Part shown: positions 51,731-60,600 of the stretch, one piece after another
Numbering within the stretch: position 1 is the first letter of the stretch
Layout: the number at the start of each line of letters is the position of its first letter
Assembly (NCBI RefSeq): GCF_900094585.1
Contig: NZ_FMAG01000007.1
Coordinates: 62,001 to 126,000 of the forward strand
Reading direction: 5' to 3'
From: Martinezella multihospitum
GTDB taxonomy: Bacteria; Pseudomonadota; Alphaproteobacteria; Rhizobiales; Rhizobiaceae
Length of the DNA stretch: 64,000 bases
Position numbers and translations under genes: made by a program
The notes under the pieces: generated by a model
What the model was told of the DNA's origin: nothing
What the model saw: the letters and a program-made list of their open reading frames with translations, nothing else
Databases searched by the model: none

Positions 51731-53185
51731 ATGACAAGAGCGATCATGCTACAGGGAACCGGCTCCGATGTCGGAAAAACGGTATTGGTCGCGGGACTGT
51801 GCCGGCTGTTCGCAAACAGGGGCGTGAGGGTGCGCCCGTTCAAGCCACAGAACATGTCGAACAACGCCGCTGTTGCGGAGGATGGCGGTGAGATCGGGCG
51901 CGCGCAGTGGCTGCAGTCGCTGGCGGCGCGCGTTCCCTCATCCGTGCACATGAATCCGGTGCTGTTGAAGCCACAATCGGAAACCGGCAGCCAGATCATC
52001 GTTCAGGGCAAGGTCTGGGGCCATGCCAAGGGCAGGGACTATCAGGCGCTCAAGCCACAGCTGCTTGGTGCCGTACTCGAAAGCTTTGCCACGATGCGGG
52101 CAGGAACCGATCTCGTCATTGTCGAGGGAGCGGGTTCGCCCGCCGAGATCAATCTTCGACGCGGCGATATCGCCAATATGGGCTTTGCGACACGCGCCAA
52201 CGTCCCCGTCGTGCTGGTTGGCGACATAGACCGCGGCGGCGTGATCGCGTCACTGGTCGGCACATATCATATATTGCCGGAGGAAGACCGGCGGATGATC
52301 CGCGGTTATCTGATCAACAAGTTTCGCGGAGATGTCTCGTTGTTCGGTGAGGGCATAGAGGCGATTGGCGGCTTCACCGGCTGGCAATGCCATGGTGTCG
52401 TGCCGTGGCTGAAGGCGGCGGCGCGTCTGCCGGCCGAGGATTCTGTCGTATTGGAGCGACTTGCTCGAGGCTCCTCCGGTGCGCTCAAGGTCGCCGTACC
52501 GGTGCTGTCGCGCATTGCCAATTTCGACGACCTCGATCCGCTGCGGGCCGAACCCGATGTCGATCTGGTCTTCGTTCGCGCCGGAGAGCGTTTGCCTGCC
52601 GATGCGGGGCTTGTGGTGTTGCCTGGCTCCAAGTCTACGATTGGTGACCTCCTCGATCTGCGCGAGCAGGGGTGGGATCGCGATATTGCCGCCCATGTGC
52701 GCCGCGGCGGGCGTGTCATCGGCATTTGCGGCGGCTATCAGATGCTCGGCCATACCGTCTACGATCCGCTCGGTATCGAGGGATCGGTGACCGAGACGCC
52801 CGGATTGGGCCTTTTGGATATCGAGACGGAAATGGCGCCGGAAAAGACAGTGCGCAACAGTCTTGCGGTCTCGAAAGAGTATGATGTGCCGCTGTCCGGT
52901 TATGAAATCCATCTTGGCGTGACGCGGGGGCCGGACTGCGAGCGGCCATCGACAATGATCGACGGGCGGCCAGATGGCGCCGTATCGCCGGATGGTCGCG
53001 TCATGGGTACTTATTTGCACGGGCTCTTCGGCAGCGACGCGTATCGAGCAAAGCTGCTGGCAAGCTTTGGTCTTGCCGGCGAGCGCATGAATTATCGCGC
53101 CAGCGTCGATGCGGCGCTGGACGAAGTTGCGGCAGAGCTGGAAAGCGTACTTGATCCTGCTTGGCTCGACAGCCTTGTGCGCTAG
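51731..53185 (+). CDS. cobQ: cobyric acid synthase
   Basis: A 484-residue ATP-dependent glutamine amidotransferase of the aerobic B12 pathway. The N-terminal synthetase domain has the P-loop-like MLQGTGSDVGKTVLVAGLCR and RPFKPQNMSNN. The C-terminal glutaminase domain holds the nucleophile Cys in GICGGYQMLGH and the distal His in GTYLHGLF. It amidates four side chains of adenosylcobyrinic acid a,c-diamide. Full length. It stands alone, 2.6 kb upstream of the cobP-cobO operon. Confidence 0.96.
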   Translation: MTRAIMLQGTGSDVGKTVLVAGLCRLFANRGVRVRPFKPQNMSNNAAVAEDGGEIGRAQWLQSLAARVPSSVHMNPVLLKPQSETGSQIIVQGKVWGHAKGRDYQALKPQLLGAVLESFATMRAGTDLVIVEGAGSPAEINLRRGDIANMGFATRANVPVVLVGDIDRGGVIASLVGTYHILPEEDRRMIRGYLINKFRGDVSLFGEGIEAIGGFTGWQCHGVVPWLKAAARLPAEDSVVLERLARGSSGALKVAVPVLSRIANFDDLDPLRAEPDVDLVFVRAGERLPADAGLVVLPGSKSTIGDLLDLREQGWDRDIAAHVRRGGRVIGICGGYQMLGHTVYDPLGIEGSVTETPGLGLLDIETEMAPEKTVRNSLAVSKEYDVPLSGYEIHLGVTRGPDCERPSTMIDGRPDGAVSPDGRVMGTYLHGLFGSDAYRAKLLASFGLAGERMNYRASVDAALDEVAAELESVLDPAWLDSLVR

Positions 53186-53283
53186 CGCGGTTCAGCTTTC
53201 ACGGAATCTCTGACCCGCTCTGGCTCTCTATTTCCCAGCAATCCCGGACGGAAAACCGCTGCGCACTTTTCCTGGAACTGCTC

Positions 53284-55080
53284 TTAGAGCTCTCCAGACA
53301 CTTCCCGCCGGCGGCGATCGAGTTCTTCACTGTAGCGACGCAGCGTGTAGCTTTCCGTCAGCAGGCCGATGACCTTGCGTTCGATCAGATCGTTGACCAC
53401 GACGAGCGCTTCGCTCTTCGTCTGGTCGAACATGGCGGCGGCCTGCTTGGCGTTCATCTGCGGTTGCAGGAACTCGTTGCGCAGCCGGATGAAATCGGCA
53501 AGCCCGTGCTCCTCGTCGTCCTTTTCGATCGGACTCGCATAGATATCGGGCACGAGAACCATTCCGGAATATTTCTCGTTCTTGTCGATCAGGATGACGC
53601 GCTGGGCCGAGCCGATCGGAAAATTCTTGCGGAATTCCTCGATGCTCATGTCGATGCTGCCGGTATGTACATCGGGGCGCATCATGCGGGCAACGGTAAG
53701 ATTGCGGATCCAGCCGACGTCGTGAGCGCTGCGGATGCTTTCGCCGCGCAGGTGGAAGCGCCATGTGGCGAAGGAGTAGCCGAAGGTGGTGCGCACCACC
53801 AGTGACGAGGTGATGACGGCGGCGAGAACCAGAGCGGTGATCGGGAAGTCGCCGGTGATTTCCAGAGCCAGAAAGGTCATGGTCAGCGGGCCGCCGATGA
53901 TGGCAACGGCAAGCGAGCTCATGCCGACCACGGCATAGACGACTGGCGTCAGCGTGGCGTGATCGAAATAGGGCGCGCAATAGGCGAAGATCTTGCCGAG
54001 CAGCGCGCCCATGAACAGCGAGGCGAAGAAGAGGCCGCCTCTGAAACCGGAGCCGATCGATATTGCCGAGGCGAGCGATTTCAGCAGGAATAGACCCACC
54101 AAGGCGCCCAGCGTCACGTCCGTAGACAGATTGAGATGCAGCGCACCATGGCCGGCCGAAAGGACCTGCGGCGAGATCAGCGCCAATGTTCCGACAACAA
54201 GGCCGCCGAGCGCAGGCCGGAAAGGCGGTGCGATGGAACTCTTGCGTGCCAGTTCCTCGACCCAGGCGACGCCCTGCATGATCAGGATGCCGATGCCCGC
54301 GCAGAAGGCGCCGAGCAGGATGGCGGGAAGATAGTCTGCCGGGACGATCGCGCCGAAATGATCGATATCGATGGCGAAGTCATCACCGGCAAGCAGTCTT
54401 GCTATCATCGTCGATATCAGTGCCGAGACGACGACGGGCGTCAGGGTCAGGATCGAATAACTGCCGATGATCAGCTCGAAGGCGTAGAAAGCACCGGTGA
54501 GTGGCGCATTGAATGCGGCGGCGATGGCACCTGCCGCGCCGCAGCCGACGAGCATGCGCAGGTCCGCGCGGCGCATCTGCATCTTGTAGCCGAATTTGGA
54601 GGCAATGCCGGCGGCGAGCTGCGTGTAACCTGCTTCAAGCCCGACAGACGCGCCGAATCCATTTGAGATCAGGTTCTGCACGGCGACGATGATGCTGTCG
54701 GTGAGCGACATGCGGCCGCCATGCAGCGCATTGGCTTCAATCGGGTCGACCATCGGCTTTTTGCGCGTGCGCGACAATATATAAAGGAGAATGCCGAGAA
54801 TGATGCCGCCGGCGATCGGCGCGATGAACAACACCGATTTGTCGGGGATCGCCATTGCCGCCGAACTCAAGCGTTCGTAGTCGGTTATGCCGTAGATGAC
54901 GCTGTGAAGCTTGCGCGAGATATAGCTCATCGCGGTCACGGCGCAGCCGGACGCTATTCCCACCAGCGCGCCGGCAAAAACAAGTCCCAGCTCGCCACGA
55001 CGCAGCAATGCCCTGAAGCGACCGAGATCGAATAAGGCCGAGAAGACGCCGAGGCGTCGCGGTTGGAATTTCTGCAACAT
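53284..55080 (-). CDS. ClC-family chloride channel/antiporter with C-terminal CBS domains
   Basis: A 598-residue membrane protein with about 11 hydrophobic segments and two C-terminal CBS-like modules (from about residue 460: LTVARMMRPDVHTGS; then VVVNDLIERKVIGLLTES). The ClC selectivity motifs are seen as GASVGLEAGYTQ (with the gating glutamate) and GSGFRGGLFFASLFMG. The first is SNGFGAS rather than the usual GSGIP form. The gating glutamate suggests Cl-/H+ exchange. It lies between cobQ and the cob operon on the opposite strand. Confidence 0.88.
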   Translation of the reverse strand: MLQKFQPRRLGVFSALFDLGRFRALLRRGELGLVFAGALVGIASGCAVTAMSYISRKLHSVIYGITDYERLSSAAMAIPDKSVLFIAPIAGGIILGILLYILSRTRKKPMVDPIEANALHGGRMSLTDSIIVAVQNLISNGFGASVGLEAGYTQLAAGIASKFGYKMQMRRADLRMLVGCGAAGAIAAAFNAPLTGAFYAFELIIGSYSILTLTPVVVSALISTMIARLLAGDDFAIDIDHFGAIVPADYLPAILLGAFCAGIGILIMQGVAWVEELARKSSIAPPFRPALGGLVVGTLALISPQVLSAGHGALHLNLSTDVTLGALVGLFLLKSLASAISIGSGFRGGLFFASLFMGALLGKIFAYCAPYFDHATLTPVVYAVVGMSSLAVAIIGGPLTMTFLALEITGDFPITALVLAAVITSSLVVRTTFGYSFATWRFHLRGESIRSAHDVGWIRNLTVARMMRPDVHTGSIDMSIEEFRKNFPIGSAQRVILIDKNEKYSGMVLVPDIYASPIEKDDEEHGLADFIRLRNEFLQPQMNAKQAAAMFDQTKSEALVVVNDLIERKVIGLLTESYTLRRYSEELDRRRREVSGEL

Positions 55081-55276
55081 GGGAAGCGGACGATACGTTT
55101 TTGCTCGAATGTGAGGGCTTACCCTCTATAAACTCCTAACATCAAAGAAATACGGCAAAAAAGCCGCTGGTTTTATGGGAATTTTCGACTGATTTCGCAA
55201 TCAGGATGGCGCAGGTCGCATCCATGCCCTTGATTGACTTGAACTAAGTGAAAGCCTAATCATTGCGGCATAACGA

Positions 55277-55643
55277 ATGGTTCCCGAGCGGCGATCCGCC
55301 GCATGGGATGAAAAGGGAATGTGACGGGACGGACCCAATTCGGGCGTTCTCATCACAGCCGACCCCGCGACTGTAGAGCGGTCAGGGTCTTTCATTCGGT
55401 TTGAAGCCTATTTTGTCGATGGTTCGCGTGGGGCGAACGGGGCGGGGCAGGCGCAAATCGAAAAAGCCACTGGCGTGGCATCATGATCAACCGGGGCTGG
55501 ACGCCTCTCATTCTACGAATCGTCCGCCTTTTCATGATGGGTTGCCGGGAAGGCGAGAAAGACCCGCTGGCGCACGATCGGGGGCGACCGGTTTCGGTCT
55601 GCCCCCGTCGCGGCGCCTTATCCGCGAGCCAGGAGACCTGCCA
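55277..55643 (+). ncRNA. cobalamin riboswitch 2, enlarged
   Basis: Aptamer elements occur in the right order but far apart: GGTTCCC (55279), GATGAAAAGGGAAT (about 55307), CAGCCGACCCCGCGACTGTAG (about 55355), GCCACTGG (55466), CCGGGAAGGCG (55545) and GAGCCAGGAGACCTGCC (55626-55642). Insertions of roughly 65-85 bases lie between the last three blocks, one containing its own stem GGGGGC/GCCCCC. It precedes cobP and should control the cobP-cobO operon. Confidence 0.88.
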
Positions 55644-55704
55644 TGCGTGCCGGGCACAGAGCCTGTTTTGGGACGCGAGTTCCGCTGCCAGCACGGAGGT
55701 TGTC

Positions 55705-55797
55705 ATGGCGCAACATGAGTTTTCGGCGTGTAGGCGCCCGTTTCCCGGTTTCAGCTGCGTGCTGCCGAACCTCGTTTTCGTGCGGGAGCGGCAATAG
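55705..55797 (+). CDS. possible 30-residue leader ORF upstream of cobP
   Basis: MAQHEFSACRRPFPGFSCVL begins five bases after a strong GGAGG and ends with TAG three bases before the cobP ATG. This arrangement suits translational coupling to cobP. An overlapping frame from ATG 55643 also ends at the cobP start (TGATG). Neither resembles a known protein. Confidence 0.4.
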   Translation: MAQHEFSACRRPFPGFSCVLPNLVFVRERQ

Positions 55798-55800
55798 CTG

Positions 55801-56325
55801 ATGTCTTCTTCGACCTCCCGGTCCGTTTTCGTCCTCGGCGGGGCGCGCTCCGGCAAATCCAGATTCGCCGAATCCCTGACTTTGGACATAGGCCTCGAGC
55901 GTCACTATGTGGCGACGGGGCAGGCGTGGGATGACGAGATGCGCGAACGCATAGCCCAGCATCGTGCCGATCGTGGCGATCTATGGCAGACGCATGAGGA
56001 GCCGCTGGATCTCGTTGGGCAGCTTGCCGCGATCGACGCCGAGGGGCGCGCTGTGCTTGTCGACTGCCTGACGCTCTGGGTGACCAATCTGATGATGGCG
56101 GAGCGTGACATGGCGGCGGAATTTGCCGCTCTTACTGCCTTTCTATCAACTGCGCGATCAAGGCTTGTCCTCGTCTCCAACGAGGTGGGTTTGGGAATCG
56201 TGCCCGAAAATCGCATGGCGCGCGAATTTCGTGATCATGCCGGCCGCTTGCACCAGATGGTCGCGGCGGCGAGTGCCGAAGTTTATTTTATCGCAGCGGG
56301 CCTGCCGCTGAAAATGAAGGGTTGA
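55801..56325 (+). CDS. cobP: bifunctional adenosylcobinamide kinase/adenosylcobinamide-phosphate guanylyltransferase
   Basis: A 174-residue protein with the P-loop FVLGGARSGKSRFAE, the conserved YVATGQAWDDEMRERIAQHR containing the guanylylated histidine region, LVDCLTLWVTNLM and LVSNEVGLGIVPENRMAREF. It phosphorylates adenosylcobinamide and then attaches GMP, preparing the nucleotide loop of B12. Normal family length. First full-size gene after the second cobalamin riboswitch. cobW begins five bases after its stop. Confidence 0.95.
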   Translation: MSSSTSRSVFVLGGARSGKSRFAESLTLDIGLERHYVATGQAWDDEMRERIAQHRADRGDLWQTHEEPLDLVGQLAAIDAEGRAVLVDCLTLWVTNLMMAERDMAAEFAALTAFLSTARSRLVLVSNEVGLGIVPENRMAREFRDHAGRLHQMVAAASAEVYFIAAGLPLKMKG

Positions 56326-56330
56326 TCCAT

Positions 56331-57380
56331 ATGAACCAGGAAAAGATTCCCGCCACCGTCATCACCGGCTTTCTCGGAGCCGGCAAGACGACGATGATCC
56401 GCAACCTCCTGCAGAATGCTGGCGGCAAGAAGATCGCGCTCATCATCAACGAATTCGGCGATCTCGGCGTCGACGGCGACGTGCTGAAGGGCTGCGGCGC
56501 CGAGAACTGCACCGAAGACGACATCATCGAGTTGACCAATGGCTGCATCTGCTGCACCGTTGCCGATGATTTCATCCCCACGATGACGAAGCTTCTGGAG
56601 CGCGATGCGCGTCCGGATCATATCGTCATCGAAACCTCTGGTCTCGCTCTGCCGCAGCCGCTGGTCGCCGCCTTCAACTGGCCCGATATCCGCACGCATG
56701 TCACCGTCGATGGCGTCATCACCGTCGTCGACAGCGCCGCCGTTGCTGCTGGCCGCTTCGCCGACGATCACGACGCGGTCGAAGCCGCCCGCGTCGAGGA
56801 TGACTCGCTCGATCACGAAAGCCCGATCGAGGAATTATTCGAGGATCAGCTGACCTGCGCCGATCTGATCGTGCTCAACAAGACCGACCTCATCGACGTC
56901 GACGGTCTCGGCCGCGTGCGCGCGGAGGTCGCCTCGCGTACCGCCCGCAAGCCGACGATCATTGAGGCGAAGAACGGCGACGTGCCGGCCGTCGTCCTGC
57001 TCGGCCTCGGCATCGGCACGGAAGACGATATTGTCAACCGCAAATCCCATCATGAATTGGAGCATGAAGACGGCACCCCGCACGACCACGACGAGTTCGA
57101 CAGCTTCGTCGTCGAACTCGGCCCGATCGCCGACCCGGCCGCCTTCGTCGACGCGCTGAAGGGCGTGATCGCGGAGCATGACGTGCTGCGCCTCAAGGGT
57201 TTCGTCGATGTGCCCGGCAAGCCCATGCGCCTGCAGGTGCAGGCCGTCGGCAGCCGCATCGACACCTATTTCGATCGCGCCTGGGCGTCTGGCGAAGCCC
57301 GTGCGACCCGGCTTGTGGTGATCGGCCTGCACGAAATGGACGAGACGATCGTTCGCAAGGCGATCGAAGCGCTGGTTTGA
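56331..57380 (+). CDS. cobW: CobW GTPase/metallochaperone
   Basis: A 349-residue G3E-family GTPase with P-loop ITGFLGAGKTTMIRN, the CxCC metal motif in TNGCICCTVADDF, Walker B-like IVIETSGLALP and base specificity LNKTDLID. A histidine- and acid-rich stretch (HHELEHEDGTPHDHDEFD) follows near residue 235, then the CobW C-terminal domain. It is thought to deliver Co(II) to the CobNST cobaltochelatase. The ATG at 56331 has AAGGG upstream. Confidence 0.95.
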   Translation: MNQEKIPATVITGFLGAGKTTMIRNLLQNAGGKKIALIINEFGDLGVDGDVLKGCGAENCTEDDIIELTNGCICCTVADDFIPTMTKLLERDARPDHIVIETSGLALPQPLVAAFNWPDIRTHVTVDGVITVVDSAAVAAGRFADDHDAVEAARVEDDSLDHESPIEELFEDQLTCADLIVLNKTDLIDVDGLGRVRAEVASRTARKPTIIEAKNGDVPAVVLLGLGIGTEDDIVNRKSHHELEHEDGTPHDHDEFDSFVVELGPIADPAAFVDALKGVIAEHDVLRLKGFVDVPGKPMRLQVQAVGSRIDTYFDRAWASGEARATRLVVIGLHEMDETIVRKAIEALV

Positions 57381-57404
57381 TCCGATGTCCCGTTTTTGCC
57401 GTGC

Positions 57405-57600
57405 GATACCCCCCTCTGTCACTGTCGTGACATCTCCCCCACAAGGGGGGAGATCGGTAATTTGCGGCTATGACATCGCCAAACAATTGATATTGGGACT
57501 TGCAGACGCTCTGATTTGTTGGCGTGGCGAGATGTGGCCCAAGGTGATCTCCCCCCTTGTGGGGGAGATGTCACGAAGGTCCGAAGGACGAGGGGGGTAT
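57405..57600. repeat. palindromic mosaic repeat (RIME-like), copy 1, between cobW and cobN
   Basis: About 196 bases bounded by inverted arms. The left arm includes ACATCTCCCCCACAAGGGGG and the right arm its complement, CCCCCTTGTGGGGGAGATGT; the outer ends are TACCCCCCTC and GAGGGGGGTA. The roughly 90-base centre differs from copy 2. It has no transposase. It ends 23 bases before the cobN start. Confidence 0.85.
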
Positions 57601-57623
57601 GCCGCCGCATACTCTGAAGCCTA

Positions 57624-60600
57624 ATGCATCTCCTCCTGGCACAAAAGGGAACGATCAGCGACGGTGAGGAGGCAATCGACCTCGGCCAGTCGCCGGCGGA
57701 TATCCTCTTTCTGTCTGCTGCCGACACCGAGCTTGCGGCGATTGCCGCGGCCCACGGCGAGGGCGGCCTTTCCCTTCGACTTGCAAGCCTGATGAGCCTC
57801 AAGCATCCGATGTCGGTCGACACCTATATCGACAGAACGGCGCGGCATGCGAAGCTCATCATCGTGCGGGCGCTGGGAGGGGCGAGCTACTTCCATTATG
57901 CGCTGGAGGCGCTGCATACCTGTGCGGCGCGCCAGGGTGCCTTGATCGCCGTGCTCCCGGGGGATTCGAAACCCGACCCTGGGCTGACACCGTTCTCCAA
58001 CGTCGCGCTCGATGATCTCAATGCGCTCTGGTCCTATCTGATCGAGGGCGGAGAGGCGAATTCGCGGGCGTTTCTTGGCTATGCCGAGGCGATGCTCTCG
58101 GGCTCCGAGAAGCCTGTGCCTGCCGTGCCCTTGATGAAGGCCGGCATCTGGTGGCCGGGTCGAGGCGTGATCGGCGTCGAGGAGTGGCGGAGACTTTCCA
58201 ATTTGGGGAGTGCGGTCCGGGAGGGACTCGAACCCCCTACCGTCGCGATTTCCTTCTACCGCGCTCTCGTCCAGAGCGGCGAAACCAAACCCGTTGAAGC
58301 CATGATAGAGGCGCTCATTGCCGAAGGCATGAGGCCGCTGCCGGTCTTTGCCTATAGTCTCAAGGATGCCGTGTCTGTCGGCATTCTCGAAAGCGTCTTT
58401 ACCGAGCTGAAGCCGGGCGTGGTCGTCAATGCGACGGGCTTTGCCGTTTCGGCGCCGGGCGCGGATCGTCAGGCGACGGTGCTGGAAACGGGCGACGCCG
58501 TCGTTCTGCAAGCCATCTTCTCGGCGTCGTCGAAGGAAGCCTGGGAGGCATCTTCTCAGGGGCTTTCGGCGCGCGATCTCGGCATGAACGTGGCTTTGCC
58601 CGAGGTCGACGGACGTGTTCTTGCCCGTGCCGTATCCTTCAAGGCTGCGGCTCGTTACGACGAGCGGGTCGAGGCCAATATCGTCGCCAGCGAACCGCTG
58701 GATGATCGCATGCGTTATACGGCACGGCTCGCTGCCAATTGGGCGCGGCTGCGCAATACGTCGCCTGTCGATCGCCGCGTCGCGCTGGTTATGGCGAACT
58801 ATCCTAACCGCGATGGGCGCCTCGGCAATGGCGTTGGGCTTGATACGCCGGCCGGCACTATCGAGGTATTGAAGGCGATGCGGTCGGCCGGCTATGGCGT
58901 TGCCGATGTGCCCGCCGATGGCGATGCGCTGATGCGGCATCTGGCGGAAGGCCCGACAAATTCGGGGCATGATGGCCGCGTTGTTCGCGAGAGGCTTTCC
59001 TTCAGCGACTACAAGGATTTCTTCTCGTCGCTCCCCAGGCAGATTCAGGATGAGATTACGGCGCGCTGGGGCGAGCCGGAAGCGGACCCCTACGCGCTCG
59101 ATAACGGCTTTGCCCTGCCATTCGCCCGTTTCGGCGATGTGCTCGTCGGCATTCAGCCGGCACGCGGCTACAACATCGATCCGAAGGAGAGCTACCACTC
59201 TCCCGATCTCGTGCCGCCGCATGGCTATCTCGCCTTCTACGCCTTCCTGCGCCGCTCCTTCGATGCGCATGCGGTCATCCACATGGGGAAGCACGGCAAT
59301 CTCGAGTGGTTGCCGGGCAAGGCGCTGGCGCTATCGGAAACCTGCTATCCCGAAGCGATCCTCGGGCCGTTGCCGAACCTCTATCCCTTCATCGTCAACG
59401 ATCCCGGCGAGGGCACGCAGGCCAAGCGCCGCACGAGCGCCGTCATCATCGACCATCTGACGCCGCCGCTGACGCGCGCTGAAAGCTATGGTCCGCTGAA
59501 GGATCTCGAGGCGCTGGTCGATGAATATTACGAGGCGTCTGGCGGCGATCCTCGCCGTATCCGTCTGCTGCGCAAGCAGATCCTAGATCTCGTCGCCGAT
59601 ATCGGGCTGGATCAGGATGCCGGCATCGCCAAGGGCGAGGGCGAAGACGAGGCCTTGCGCAAGCTTGATGCCTATCTCTGCGACCTCAAGGAGATGCAGA
59701 TCCGCGACGGCTTGCACATTTTCGGCGTTTCGCCCTCCGGACGGCTGCTGACGGATTTGACGGTGGCGCTGGCAAGGGTGCCGCGCGGGCTGGGCGAGGG
59801 GGGCGATCAGAGCCTGCAGCGGGCGATTGCGCGGGATGCTTTTGTGGAGGTGGAGGGTGCGATACCCCCCTCTGTCGCTTTCGCGACATCTCCCCCACAA
59901 GGGGGGAGATCGTTAACCCGTGGTGCTCCATCGCCTCAAATGACTGTCGAATCCGCAGATGCGGTTGGGAATGAGACGGGTGAGCAAAGCGGCGCACTCC
60001 AACCAATCTCCCCCCTTGTGGGGGAGATGTCAGCGAAGCTGACAGAGGGGGGTAACTCCCCAAGCAAACCATTTGACCCCTTGGATTGCGACATGGCCGC
60101 CGAGTGGATCGGCCAACGCCCCCTTATTCTCCAAGATATCTCGGACGCCCCCTGGCGCACCCAAGGTGACACTGTGGAGCGCATCGAACTCCTGGCCGCG
60201 AAACTGGTAGACGGTGAGATAGCCTGCCCGGAGAACTGGCCGAACACCCGCATGGTTCTCGGCGAGATTGCCTCAAAGCTCCAGCCTTCCATCCTCGCTT
60301 GCGGCGACGCCGAGATCGCGGCTTTGCTCAAAGGCCTCGACGGCCGCTTCGTTCCGCCCGGCCCCTCCGGCGCCCCCACCCGTGGCCGGCCGGATGTGCT
60401 GCCGACAGGGCGGAATTTCTATTCCGTCGATAGCCGCGCCGTGCCGACGCCGGCCGCCTACGAGCTTGGCAAGAAATCTGCCGAATTGCTCGTCCGCCGC
60501 TATGTTCAGGATCACGGCGAATGGCCCGTTTCCTTTGGTCTGACCGCCTGGGGCACCTCGAACATGCGCACGGGTGGCGATGATGTCGCGCAGGCGCTGG

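Noticed and set aside
57405..60055. The paired repeats as ends of a transposon carrying cobN
   Set aside because: No transposase is present, and one copy lies within cobN itself, so they cannot bound it as a cargo unit.
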